In this document: piece by piece, positions 42,800 to 51,264 of the stretch
Layout of the letters: the number at the start of each line of letters is the position of its first letter
Position numbering within the stretch: position 1 is the first letter of the stretch
NCBI RefSeq assembly: GCF_900108085.1
Contig: NZ_FNVR01000025.1
Location: forward strand, 1-61,453
Length of the DNA: 61,453 nucleotides
Reading direction: 5' to 3'
Origin: Algoriphagus boritolerans DSM 17298 = JCM 18970
Lineage (GTDB): Bacteria; Bacteroidota; Bacteroidia; Cytophagales; Cyclobacteriaceae
Notes under the pieces: model-generated
Database searches by the model: none
Told to the model about the DNA's origin: nothing
The model's input: the letters and a program-made list of their open reading frames with translations, nothing else
Position numbers and translations under genes: made by a program

Positions 42800-44245
42800 A
42801 TGACCTACAACACAATTTTCACTGCAGCCCAGGAAGCCTTTCTTTTTTACAAAAACATTCCGGGAAAGGAAAAGGGGGCTTTTTTAGAAACCTTGGCTGA
42901 AATCCTCGAAGCCAACCGGGCAGTAATTGTCCCGTTGGCCGTAGCAGAATCCAACCTACCCGAAGGGCGGATCAATGGGGAGTTGGGACGTACTACAGGC
43001 CAAATCCGCCTTTTTGCCAATTTAGTCAAAGAAGGTTCCTGGGTAGAGGCGACCATAGATCCGGCTGATCCGGACCGTTTGCCGCTCCCCAAAGCAGATA
43101 TTCGCAGATTCCTGACACCCCTGGGACCTGTGGTCGTTTTTGGTGCGAGTAATTTTCCTTTGGCATTTTCCACTGCGGGAGGGGATACCATATCTGCCTT
43201 GGCTTCGGGCTGTCCTGTCATCTATAAAGCACATCCTGCTCATCCTGAAACTTCCAAAAAAGTGGCTGATTGTATCCATGAGGCTATCTTGAATTCTGGA
43301 TTGCCGGCTGCACTGTTTACTCATGTAGAAGGCGGAATCGCCGAAGGTCAGGCCTTGGTGAAGCATCCACTTGCCAAAGCAGTGGCTTTTACGGGGTCTC
43401 ATTTGGGTGGAATGGCACTTTTTAATTTGGCTAGTCAACGGGACGAGCCAATTCCGGTCTTTGCAGAAATGGGATCGGTGAATCCAATTTTTGCTTTTTC
43501 AAAGAAACTGGAAAATGAACTGGTTCCTTTGGCAAAAGCCTTTGTCGGATCCCTGACCTTGGGAGTTGGTCAGTTTTGTACCAATCCGGGGTTGATTTTT
43601 GTTCCTAAGGATCAGGCAAAAGCTTTCGAAAACGCAATTGCCGCGGAATTGCATGATATTGCTTCAGCTCCCATGCTTCACCCGGGAATTGCCCAAGCGT
43701 ACTACGATTCGATCCAATATTTAGAATCCCGAGAGGAGCTTCGCTGGGTAAAAGTAGCCGATCCGAAGCATCTGATCAATGGTAGTACGGCCTTGGCAGA
43801 GATTAAGGCTGCTGACTGGTTGAGAGACTCTGTTTTTCAGAAGGAGGTTTTCGGTGCATTTGCCTTGATAGTGGTATACAAAAGCGAAGACGAACTATTG
43901 GAGATCGCAAAAAAGCTTCATGGGCAGCTTACGATCACAGTATGGGCGGAAAAAGAAGAACTGAAAAATCAGCTTTTCCTCATCAATCTGCTCGAGGAAA
44001 AATGCGGTAGATTGCTATTCAGAGGTGTCCCAACCGGTGTGGAAGTAGGGTATGCCATGCAGCATGGTGGTCCGTACCCTTCTACCACGGCACCAAACAG
44101 CACTTCAGTCGGCTCCAATGCCATCAAGCGATTTGTTCGCCCGATAGCTTTCCAGGATATGCCGCAGGATTTACTCCCCGATGCGTTGAGGGACGGTAAT
44201 CCTTTGGGGATTTGGAGGATGGTGAATGGGGAATGGCAAAAATAA
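42800..44245 (+). CDS. Aldehyde dehydrogenase (probable alpha-ketoglutarate semialdehyde dehydrogenase)
   Basis: 481 aa. Family motifs include FGASNFPLAFSTAGGDTISALASGCPVI, AFTGSHLGGMALF, catalytic E in EMGSVNP and catalytic C260 in GVGQFCTNPGL. The GASNFPLAFS...GQFCTNPG pair is typical of NADP-dependent alpha-ketoglutaric semialdehyde dehydrogenases used in hydroxyproline and pentose catabolism. It would catalyse the last step, giving 2-oxoglutarate. The spacer to the epimerase gene is filled with word repeats. Confidence 0.87.
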   Translation: MTYNTIFTAAQEAFLFYKNIPGKEKGAFLETLAEILEANRAVIVPLAVAESNLPEGRINGELGRTTGQIRLFANLVKEGSWVEATIDPADPDRLPLPKADIRRFLTPLGPVVVFGASNFPLAFSTAGGDTISALASGCPVIYKAHPAHPETSKKVADCIHEAILNSGLPAALFTHVEGGIAEGQALVKHPLAKAVAFTGSHLGGMALFNLASQRDEPIPVFAEMGSVNPIFAFSKKLENELVPLAKAFVGSLTLGVGQFCTNPGLIFVPKDQAKAFENAIAAELHDIASAPMLHPGIAQAYYDSIQYLESREELRWVKVADPKHLINGSTALAEIKAADWLRDSVFQKEVFGAFALIVVYKSEDELLEIAKKLHGQLTITVWAEKEELKNQLFLINLLEEKCGRLLFRGVPTGVEVGYAMQHGGPYPSTTAPNSTSVGSNAIKRFVRPIAFQDMPQDLLPDALRDGNPLGIWRMVNGEWQK

Positions 44246-44281
44246 AGTACGACTTACGAGGGTATGAGTAGATTTCATTGC

Positions 44282-44322
44282 ACTTTTTCACCTTTCAACT
44301 TTATCACTTTACAACATTCCAA
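44282..44322 (+). repeat. Degenerate octamer tract (ACTTTxxC units)
   Basis: Five 8-base units, ACTTTTTC, ACCTTTCA, ACTTTATC, ACTTTACA and ACATTCCA, run without interruption between the dehydrogenase and epimerase genes. Confidence 0.65.
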
Positions 44323-44328
44323 CGGAAG

Positions 44329-44370
44329 GAATGTCGAATCTTGAATTTCAAATTTCGAACATCGAATAAA
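44329..44370 (+). repeat. Degenerate heptamer tract (GAATxTC units)
   Basis: Six 7-base units, GAATGTC, GAATCTT, GAATTTC, AAATTTC, GAACATC and GAATAAA, are exactly phased and end 2 bases before the ATG of the epimerase gene. Confidence 0.7.
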
Positions 44371-44372
44371 TA

Positions 44373-45377
44373 ATGTCTACCCGTCACACCTTCTCCTGCA
44401 TAGACGCCCACACCTGTGGCAATCCGGTTCGCGTCGTTTCCGGCGGAGTTCCTTTTCTGAAAGGAAACAATATGCTGGAAAAGCGTCAGTATTTTCTCGA
44501 AAATCTTGACTGGATTCGTACCGGATTGATGTTTGAGCCGCGAGGTCATGATATGATGTCCGGTTCCATGTTGTTTCCTCCGCATAATCCGGAAAATGAC
44601 TTTGCAGTGCTCTTCATAGAGACTTCCGGCTGCCTTCCCATGTGTGGTCATGGCACGATCGGGACGATCACCATTGCCATAGAGGAAGGCTTGATCCATC
44701 CCAAGACACCCGGGTTTTTGAGAATGGAAGCTCCGGCTGGATTGGTTTTGGTCGAATATAAGCAGGAGGGAAATAAGGTAAAATCTGTGAAGCTGACCAA
44801 TGTGAAAAGCTATCTGGCAGCTGAAGGGTTAGAAATTGAAACTGAAGAGCTCGGCAAATTGACCGTGGATGTAGCCTATGGAGGCAATTTCTATTGCATC
44901 GTAGATCCTCAGGAAAACTTCAAAGGAATAGAACATTACAGAGCCGAGCAGTTGATTTCTATGGCCAGAAATCTCCGAAGGAGGATGAACGAAAAGTATG
45001 ATTTTGTCCATCCCGAGCATGACAGGATTCGAGGACTTTCGCATGTGCTTTGGACAGGAAAAACACGGGATGAAAGCAGTACTGCCAGAAATGCGGTCTT
45101 CTATGGTGACAAAGCAATCGATCGCTCACCCTGCGGGACAGGGACTTCCGCCCGGATGGCGCAGTGGTTTGCCAAAGGTTGGCTGAAACCTGGTGATGAG
45201 TTTATTCACGAAAGCTTTATCGGCTCGAAATTTATCGGACGGATCGAGGAAGTAACCGAGATCGCCGGAAAGCCTGCCATCATCCCAAGTATCGAAGGTT
45301 GGGCAAAAGTTTACGGATACAATACCATCATCCTGGACGACGACGACCCGTATGTCCATGGATTTCAAGTTATCTAA
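44373..45377 (+). CDS. 4-hydroxyproline 2-epimerase (proline racemase family)
   Basis: 334 aa. Both catalytic cysteines of the family are present: C91 in PMCGHGTIG and C254 in SPCGTGTSARMA. CIDAHTCGNPVRVV starts the N-terminal lobe and HVLWTGKTRDESSTARNAVFYGDKAIDRSPCG the C-terminal site. Two Cys exclude the dehydratase subgroup, which has Thr in place of the second. Converts trans-4-hydroxy-L-proline to cis-4-hydroxy-D-proline, the first step of the pathway. The next frame begins in the spacer repeat. Confidence 0.88.
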   Translation: MSTRHTFSCIDAHTCGNPVRVVSGGVPFLKGNNMLEKRQYFLENLDWIRTGLMFEPRGHDMMSGSMLFPPHNPENDFAVLFIETSGCLPMCGHGTIGTITIAIEEGLIHPKTPGFLRMEAPAGLVLVEYKQEGNKVKSVKLTNVKSYLAAEGLEIETEELGKLTVDVAYGGNFYCIVDPQENFKGIEHYRAEQLISMARNLRRRMNEKYDFVHPEHDRIRGLSHVLWTGKTRDESSTARNAVFYGDKAIDRSPCGTGTSARMAQWFAKGWLKPGDEFIHESFIGSKFIGRIEEVTEIAGKPAIIPSIEGWAKVYGYNTIILDDDDPYVHGFQVI

Positions 45378-45379
45378 CT

Positions 45380-45457
45380 GTACGAAGTACAAAGTACCAA
45401 GTACGAAGAATCTCTGCGAGAATCTCTACTTGGTACTTCGTACATGGTACTTGGTTC
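45380..45457. repeat. Inverted repeat of GTACnAA heptamers
   Basis: Left arm: GTACGAA, GTACAAA, GTACCAA, GTACGAA at 45380-45407. Right arm: TTGGTAC, TTCGTAC, ATGGTAC, TTGGTTC at 45430-45457, the reverse-complement words. The two arms could form a long hairpin around a 22-base centre that contains GAATCTCT twice. It occupies the entire gap before the D-amino acid dehydrogenase start. Confidence 0.8.
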
Positions 45458-45465
45458 AAAATTAT

Positions 45466-46713
45466 ATGAAGCCAACACTCATCATCGGCGGCGGGATCGT
45501 CGGATTATTTTCCGCTTATTTCCTTCAGAGGCAAGGAATCGAGGTAATTGTTATCGATAAAACGGATCTCAAAGACAATTGCTCCACAGGCAATGCCGGC
45601 ATGATCGTGCCAAGCCATATCATTCCGCTTGCAGCACCGGGAATGATTACCAAAGGGATTTCCTGGATGTTTTCTTCCAAAAGTCCGTTTTACATTCATC
45701 CCCGACTCGATCTCAAGCTCGCTCAGTGGTGCCTCCTTTTCTTCAAAGCTGCCAATGAAACTCAAGTCAAAAAAGCCATTCCTTTCTTAAAAAACCTCAG
45801 TCTACTCAGCAAATCGCTGTATCAGGAGTTTCGGCAGGAGCATCCGGAGTCAGCCATGGCCTTGGTAGAAAATGGCCTGATGATGGCCTATCAGACCGAA
45901 GCCATGGAGAAGGAGGAGGTGGAATTTGCGCATCTGGCACGAAAATATGGGCTTGAAGCTGAAATTTTGAGTAAGGACGATCTAAGAAAAGTAGAACCTA
46001 ATCTGGAATTGAAAGCCCGCGGAGCTGTGCTTTTTCCCGGTGACGCCCATTTGGATCCAGGGGCTTTGTATAGCTTTTTGAAAAAATATCTGGGGGATAA
46101 GGGAGTGAAATTTCTCACCAAAACCCAAGTTCTTGGATTCGAAAAGTCAGCATCCAAAGTGGATGCAGTTTTGACTGATCATGGGAAAATTGAAGTGGAG
46201 AAAGTAGTACTGTGTGGAGGTTCCTGGTCTGGCGAATTGGCGAAGATGCTCGGATTTTCGCTTCCGATGATGGGAGGTAAAGGGTATTCTTTTATCCAAA
46301 AAAACCAGCCTGAGATCAAGCAGGCCACTATTCTCACCGAGCAAAAGGTTGCTGTCAGCCCGTATGGAGCGACTATCCGATTTGGTGGGACCATGGAGAT
46401 CGCCGGAACGAATCAGAGCATCAACAGGAATCGCGTAAAAGGAATTTTTGAATCGATCAACCGGTATTATCCTGATTTTGAGGCAAAATTTCCTGAGGAA
46501 AACCAGATTTGGAAAGGGCTTCGTCCTTGTTCACCCGACGGGCTTCCCTATATTGGTTTCGCGCCAAACTACTTAAATGTTTTGGTAGGAAGTGGACATT
46601 CGATGATGGGGATCTCGCTTGCTCCAGCCACAGGTAAAATCCTGGCAGAACTTCATCAGCAAAAGGAAACCGCTATTGAAATTCAGGGCTTTGAAGTGGG
46701 GAGGTATTCTTAG
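45466..46713 (+). CDS. FAD-dependent D-amino acid dehydrogenase (D-hydroxyproline dehydrogenase candidate)
   Basis: 415 aa from ATG 45466; the longer upstream frame runs through the repeat spacer and is rejected. The N-terminal FAD motif LIIGGGIVGLFSAYFLQRQGIEVIVIDK is at residues about 4-31, followed by the CSTGNAGMIVPSHIIP segment. Typical DadA/D-hydroxyproline dehydrogenase residues follow (GAVLFPGDAHLDPGALY, WKGLRPCSPDGLPYIGF, VGSGHSMMGISLAPATGK). It would oxidise cis-4-hydroxy-D-proline to the pyrroline acted on by the DapA-like enzyme. Last gene of the cluster. Confidence 0.87.
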   Translation: MKPTLIIGGGIVGLFSAYFLQRQGIEVIVIDKTDLKDNCSTGNAGMIVPSHIIPLAAPGMITKGISWMFSSKSPFYIHPRLDLKLAQWCLLFFKAANETQVKKAIPFLKNLSLLSKSLYQEFRQEHPESAMALVENGLMMAYQTEAMEKEEVEFAHLARKYGLEAEILSKDDLRKVEPNLELKARGAVLFPGDAHLDPGALYSFLKKYLGDKGVKFLTKTQVLGFEKSASKVDAVLTDHGKIEVEKVVLCGGSWSGELAKMLGFSLPMMGGKGYSFIQKNQPEIKQATILTEQKVAVSPYGATIRFGGTMEIAGTNQSINRNRVKGIFESINRYYPDFEAKFPEENQIWKGLRPCSPDGLPYIGFAPNYLNVLVGSGHSMMGISLAPATGKILAELHQQKETAIEIQGFEVGRYS

Positions 46714-46743
46714 GTATTCAGAAAGATCTCGTCTATTCGATTT

Positions 46744-47889
46744 TCAATAATCGTATCCGAGATTTTTCTCAAAGTTTTCAATGTTGACTGTCTGTAACCT
46801 AGCATCAGGATATGCTTCGGTAAATGGCAGTGGGAATCTGACTTTTGCTTTAGGACTCCACTTGCATTCGAAAACAGTCAGATTGCCTTCCGACTCTTCT
46901 ACAAAGTCTATTTCTTGCTTGGCAGTAGTACGCCAAAAGAAAAATTTAGCATCTATTCCCCGAAACGCTTGGTATTTCATTCGCTCTACGAGAAAATAAT
47001 TTTCCCAAAGTGCGCCCACATCAGTTCGTTTTACAATTGGGTTGAAATTTCCCAAGATGGCATTTCGAATTCCGCAATCGTAGAAATAGATCTTTTTGCC
47101 CTTTTTCAGTTCATTTCTCAAGTTTCTGTTGAATGCTGGAACGGTGAAAATCACGTATGACTTTTGCAATAGGTCTATATACTTCTCCACTGTATTTTTG
47201 TCTGCTCCCACTAGCTGCCCGAGTTTATGGTAGTTGACTTCATTTCCCAATTGTAGAGCGAGTGCCTTGAGTACCTTTTCGAGCAACACGGGCTTTTTTA
47301 TCTGCTCCAGCATCAGCAGATCTTTGTATAAATAGCTGCCCGAAAGAAGCTTTAGTAATTCCTCTGCGTCACTTGGATGCGTGATAATCTCTGGATAACT
47401 ACCAAAAATTAGTCGTTGCTCGATCAGTCGCTTTTCTTCCAATAGTCCATGATGTTCCACCATCTCACCAAAACTCGGCGGAAAAAGAAAAAACTCGTAT
47501 TTCCTTCCTGTCAGTGGTTCATTGGACAGATTGGCCAAATCAAATGCCGAAGAACCCGTGGCAATCACCTGGACATCCTTTAGCTGATCCACAAATATTT
47601 TAAGTGTAAGCCCGATGTTAGGGATTCGCTGTGCCTCGTCAATAAATACCAGTTTATGGTTTCCAATAATCGATCTTAACCGGGTAGCACTGGTTTCACT
47701 TAGTTCGCTTCTCACGTCGCCATCATCTCCATTGAGGATAAAAAATGATAGGCTAGTCTCCTTCAGGATAAATTCACACAAAGTACTTTTCCCAACTTGC
47801 CTTGGGCCAAAAATCAGGATTGCTTTCCCTCGAAAAAGCCGCTGTTGTATTTTGCTATAAATTCGCCTGTGTATAGTTGTTAAACTCAT
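46744..47889 (-). CDS. AAA ATPase of the DUF4143 type
   Basis: 381 aa. Walker A GPRQVGKST (residues 28-36) and Walker B LVFIDEAQRI (about 80-88) belong to an AAA_14-type ATPase, with sensor QVIATGSSAFDLANL. The second half has a winged-helix-like part (LGQLVGADKNTVEKYIDLLQKSYVI) and a DUF4143 tail with IYFYDCGIRNAILGNF, ALWENYFLVERMKY, and ARTTAKQEIDFVEESEGNLTVFECK-like residues (WRTTAKQEIDFV). The DUF4143 end resembles a PD-(D/E)XK nuclease fold (E-IDFV...E-K). Function in this family is unsettled. Palindromes lie just upstream. Confidence 0.85.
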   Translation of the reverse strand: MSLTTIHRRIYSKIQQRLFRGKAILIFGPRQVGKSTLCEFILKETSLSFFILNGDDGDVRSELSETSATRLRSIIGNHKLVFIDEAQRIPNIGLTLKIFVDQLKDVQVIATGSSAFDLANLSNEPLTGRKYEFFLFPPSFGEMVEHHGLLEEKRLIEQRLIFGSYPEIITHPSDAEELLKLLSGSYLYKDLLMLEQIKKPVLLEKVLKALALQLGNEVNYHKLGQLVGADKNTVEKYIDLLQKSYVIFTVPAFNRNLRNELKKGKKIYFYDCGIRNAILGNFNPIVKRTDVGALWENYFLVERMKYQAFRGIDAKFFFWRTTAKQEIDFVEESEGNLTVFECKWSPKAKVRFPLPFTEAYPDARLQTVNIENFEKNLGYDY

Positions 47890-47900
47890 CTCTTGATTTA

Positions 47901-47973
47901 ATTCACAAAAATAATATGATATTTGTGAATCAATTCACAAATATCATATATAATTTGTGAATCAATTCACAAA
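47901..47973. promoter_or_regulatory. Three palindromic boxes with 32-bp phasing upstream of the ATPase
   Basis: The half-site ATTCACAAA occurs at 47901-47909, 47933-47941 and 47965-47973, exactly 32 bases apart. Boxes two and three are perfect palindromes TTTGTGAAT-CA-ATTCACAAA (47922-47941 and 47954-47973); box two extends outward into arms of 17 bases (47914-47949). Box one keeps only one arm well. They start 12 bases upstream of the ATPase ATG, where they would block or control transcription. Confidence 0.75.
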
Positions 47974-47996
47974 AATTATACTTTTTGACCCATCAT

Positions 47997-48035
47997 AAAA
48001 AATAAACCCTCTCAAGTTTTCATTCTTGAGAGGGT
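47997..48035 (-). terminator. Terminator after the DinB gene
   Basis: ACCCTCTCAAG (48006-48016) pairs perfectly with CTTGAGAGGGT (48025-48035) around an 8-base loop. The A-rich left flank gives T on the minus strand. One of the strongest in the window. Confidence 0.88.
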
Positions 48036-48056
48036 AGCGTATTGGGGAAATGAAAC

Positions 48057-48587
48057 TCAGAATCCGACAAAAGCTGGTGGCTCCACGCCATTGGCTCTTA
48101 AGTATGCAATCGCAGAACCTCGGTGATGGGTGCTGTGATCAATGAGAAGTGCCTGAACTTGCCGACGGCTCACGGTATTTCCGAAAACCTCGATTTTTTC
48201 GGCCGCATCGGCATCACTGAGAGCTTTTACACTTGCTGCGCCATAATCATAGGCTTCAGCAATAAAAGCAGCCAGTACTGCCCGATCAGCGGCAGCCAAA
48301 TCCAAACTTGGGGCATTGTCACCACCTTTCAAAAAACCTTTTGAAATCCCCACTATTGCAGTCCCGATATGATGAATCTGCTCTTTGAAGGACATAGCCC
48401 CTGGATCTGTTTTATAATCCATACCGGAATCAGGCATTTTGGCCAGTACGTCCAGCGTAAATTTCTTGCTGTTTTCCCATTTGCTCAAAAACTCCTCTTT
48501 AGTAGTCTGAGCCTGTGCCATAGCTCCGAAAAGCATCAAAGTCGCTGAAAAAAGCGCGACAAATGTTGATCTAATTGATTTATTCAT
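48057..48587 (-). CDS. Secreted DinB-family protein
   Basis: 176 aa. A signal peptide (MNKSIRSTFVALFSATLMLFGAMAQA) precedes a DinB four-helix bundle. Putative metal-binding histidines are in FKEQIHHIGTA and in LLIDHSTHHRGSAIAYLRANGVEPP, the latter the standard DinB C-terminal motif. DinB-like proteins include nickel-binding and thiol-transferase-type enzymes; the substrate is unknown. It is monocistronic. Confidence 0.82.
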   Translation of the reverse strand: MNKSIRSTFVALFSATLMLFGAMAQAQTTKEEFLSKWENSKKFTLDVLAKMPDSGMDYKTDPGAMSFKEQIHHIGTAIVGISKGFLKGGDNAPSLDLAAADRAVLAAFIAEAYDYGAASVKALSDADAAEKIEVFGNTVSRRQVQALLIDHSTHHRGSAIAYLRANGVEPPAFVGF

Positions 48588-48663
48588 AAGTAAATGATTT
48601 TAGTGGAATGTTAAAGTTCCACTATTCCCCAGTCAATTCAAATGGAAAGTCTAATTTTGATAC

Positions 48664-49239
48664 ATGAAGAAATTAGTGATTTTGTCGATACTCCTGGCAA
48701 GTTTGACTTCCTGTGAAAAATCATGGCTTCCAAAACCTCCCGGATACAACAAAATAGACCTTCCTCAGCACAAGTACACTCCCTTGACCGGGGATTACCC
48801 ATACCAGTTGGATTTTCCCACCTCAAGTGTGGTGGAGCCCGATTCATTTAATTTGGCTGAGAAGGCTTGGATCAATTTGAACTACAAAGATTTTGGGGCA
48901 AAGGTCCACCTGACCTACAAAAAAATAGACGGACAAACCACCAAATTTGAAATCCTCTCCAACGACGCATTCAAACTAACAGCTAAGCATCAAATCAAAG
49001 CTTATGGGATTGAAGAGGGAATTTTGATAACCCCGAATGGATACACAGCGGTTGTGGCTGAGCTTTCGGGGGAAGTGCCGACACAGTTTCAATTTTTTGT
49101 GACAGATTCTACGGATCATTTCCTTCGTGGAGCCTTATATTTCAATACAGCAATGAAAAATGATTCTTTGGCTCCAGTGATTGAACACATCAAAATTGAT
49201 ATGACGCACTTGATGAATTCGGTGAAGTTTGTGGATTGA
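48664..49239 (+). CDS. gldD: Gliding motility lipoprotein GldD
   Basis: 191 aa lipoprotein (LASLTSCEKS, Cys at residue 17). The block after the Cys (LPKPPGYNKIDLPQHKYTPL) is the conserved GldD N-terminus, and FPTSSVV and WINLNYKDFGAKVHLTYKKI follow. GldD is essential for gliding in Flavobacterium johnsoniae and works with the type IX secretion machinery. This supports a Bacteroidota origin. A TAATTTTG -7-like element at 48652-48659 is unusually close to the start codon. Confidence 0.9.
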   Translation: MKKLVILSILLASLTSCEKSWLPKPPGYNKIDLPQHKYTPLTGDYPYQLDFPTSSVVEPDSFNLAEKAWINLNYKDFGAKVHLTYKKIDGQTTKFEILSNDAFKLTAKHQIKAYGIEEGILITPNGYTAVVAELSGEVPTQFQFFVTDSTDHFLRGALYFNTAMKNDSLAPVIEHIKIDMTHLMNSVKFVD

Positions 49240-49262
49240 ACTGATCCGTGCAATTCAAAGCT

Positions 49263-49306
49263 AAAAAACCTGCCTCAATTGCGCTGAAGCAGGTTTTTAT
49301 TTTTTG
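49263..49306. terminator. Bidirectional terminator between gldD and a symporter gene
   Basis: ACCTGC (about 49268-49273) pairs with GCAGGT (49289-49294), with A residues on the left and T on the right. It can end gldD on the plus strand and the symporter gene on the minus strand. Confidence 0.82.
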
Positions 49307-49320
49307 ATCAATTAGGTCAT

Positions 49321-51123
49321 CTATCTGAGATTCTTCCAGGAGCTGATAATTACAAAACCACCTGCCAAAGCAATAACAGCAGCAATGATTCCGGGTACCG
49401 TATTCCCATAAATAAAGAATCCTGTTGAGAAAAGCGCCGAATATACCATCACAGTTCCAGTGAGCATCAAGCCGATTTCCTTTGGTAGCTGACCTTGTTC
49501 CTGTTTTTCTGCCGGATAGCGATCCAGTACTTTTTTCCATCCGAATGCTGCGGGAGTCACTTTTCTGTAGAATGAAAGCAGGATTTCGTCCTTTTCGGGT
49601 TGGGTCAAGAATGTCACCGCCAACCAACCCACAGTTGTAATTAAAACGGAATAAACCAATTTCAAATAAGCTTGATTTTCCGGGATTAGAATCCATTCTA
49701 CCTTTGGATTAATCACTTCGAAAAAGATTGCAACGACAAAAGAAATGGCCATGGCTGAAATCTCTGTATAAGCATTGATTCTCCACCAAAACCAACGAAG
49801 GATAAAAATCAATCCCGTACCCGCCCCGATCTGAAGCAGAATTTCAAAGGCATCCAAGGCAGAAGACATTGCTAAAGCCAAAAATGCGGACAATACCATC
49901 AGAAGAACCGTAGAAATACGACCAACAGCTACCAGTTCCTTGTCCGATGCCTCAGGTTTCATAAACCGCAGGTAAAAATCATTCACAATATAGCTCGATC
50001 CCCAATTCAAGTGTGTCGACAACGTAGACATCACGGCCGCGATCAAAGAAGCCAAAACGATTCCAATCAATCCTGTCGGCAAATAAGTCAACATGGCAGA
50101 ATAAGCTAAATCATCTCCCAACTTATCTACTGGGATATTTGGGAATGCAGCTTGAAGGTCTGAGATATTTGGATAGATCACCAAAGAAGCAAGGGCAATC
50201 AAGATCCATGGCCAGGGTCTCAACGCATAGTGAGCAATATTAAAAAACAGAGTCGCACCGATTGCGTTTTTCTCATCTTTTGCAGAGAGCATCCGCTGTG
50301 CGATGTAGCCTCCACCTCCAGGCTCAGCACCCGGATACCAAGTTGCCCACCACTGAATCGCTATAGGCATGATGAATAGCGGGATGTATATGTTTGGATC
50401 ACTGAAATCCGGAAGAAAGTTAAGCTTGGTCGATACCACTTCGTGTGAAAGCAAATTGCTCAAAGATCCAATTTCCGGCAGATCAAGAATGTAGTATGCT
50501 GCTCCAAATGAACCGATCATCGCAATGAAAAACTGGAAGAAGTCAGTAAGCAATACGCCTTTCAAGCCTCCGAGTGAGCTGTATAATACGGTGACAATAG
50601 ATGCAATTAATAACGTTTCATAGGGTTCCAAACCCAGCATGACTCCGCCAATTTTTATCGCTGCCAGTGACACTGTGGCCATGATCACTACATTGAAAAA
50701 TAACCCAAGGTATAAAGCACGAAACCCTCTCAAAAATGCAGCTCCTTTGCCGGAATAGCGCATTTCATAAAACTCCAAATCCGTAGTCGCCTCAGATCTT
50801 CTCCAGAGTTTGGCATAGACAAACACCGTAAGCATCCCTGTTAACAAAAAAGCCCACCAGGCCCAGTTTCCCGCGACACCATTTTTTCGAACAAGATCAG
50901 TCACCAAGTTTGGCGTATCGGCTGAGAATGTGGTTGCCACCATAGATACCCCAAGGAGCCACCAGGGCATATTTCTACCTGAAAGGAAAAACTCTTTTGC
51001 AGAACTCCCAGCTGATTTTGCAGTGAAAAGCCCGATAGCAAGAGATATAATAAAGAAGGCTGCAATGATGCCCCAATCCAAGGCGGTAACATTCATAAGG
51101 TCTGGGTTTAAATTGGCGGACAA
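49321..51123 (-). CDS. Sodium:solute symporter (SSS family, sugar-type)
   Basis: 600 aa with about 14 hydrophobic segments. Family parts are FFLSGRNMPWWLLGVSMVATTFSADTPNLV at about residues 45-74 and IAAVMSTLSTHLNWGSSYIVNDFYLRFMKP near 365-394, the sodium-binding helix 8 region. Substrate unknown; the divergently adjacent kinase is of the N-acetylhexosamine type, which suggests a sugar. The two start codons are about 140 bp apart. Confidence 0.88.
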   Translation of the reverse strand: MSANLNPDLMNVTALDWGIIAAFFIISLAIGLFTAKSAGSSAKEFFLSGRNMPWWLLGVSMVATTFSADTPNLVTDLVRKNGVAGNWAWWAFLLTGMLTVFVYAKLWRRSEATTDLEFYEMRYSGKGAAFLRGFRALYLGLFFNVVIMATVSLAAIKIGGVMLGLEPYETLLIASIVTVLYSSLGGLKGVLLTDFFQFFIAMIGSFGAAYYILDLPEIGSLSNLLSHEVVSTKLNFLPDFSDPNIYIPLFIMPIAIQWWATWYPGAEPGGGGYIAQRMLSAKDEKNAIGATLFFNIAHYALRPWPWILIALASLVIYPNISDLQAAFPNIPVDKLGDDLAYSAMLTYLPTGLIGIVLASLIAAVMSTLSTHLNWGSSYIVNDFYLRFMKPEASDKELVAVGRISTVLLMVLSAFLALAMSSALDAFEILLQIGAGTGLIFILRWFWWRINAYTEISAMAISFVVAIFFEVINPKVEWILIPENQAYLKLVYSVLITTVGWLAVTFLTQPEKDEILLSFYRKVTPAAFGWKKVLDRYPAEKQEQGQLPKEIGLMLTGTVMVYSALFSTGFFIYGNTVPGIIAAVIALAGGFVIISSWKNLR

Positions 51124-51264
51124 TTAACAAAAATTTTCTCTTAATGAGGAAAAGCTTTTTTAATTTTTTTGAAAAATAAGAACGGGATTTGTTCCTTCGC
51201 CTAGGCTTTGTTTTTCTAGAATTCAAATTCCGTAAAATTTCCTTCTTCCCGCTATTTTCGCGTC

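Noticed and set aside
45352..45465. Upstream extension of the D-amino acid dehydrogenase
   Set aside because: The added residues come from the heptamer inverted repeat, while the FAD motif begins directly after the ATG at 45466.
47901..47973. Possible small CRISPR array (three repeats at 32 bp)
   Set aside because: The repeats are AT-rich palindromes with a total period of 32, leaving spacers of only about 12 bases that are themselves partly repetitive; no cas genes are nearby.
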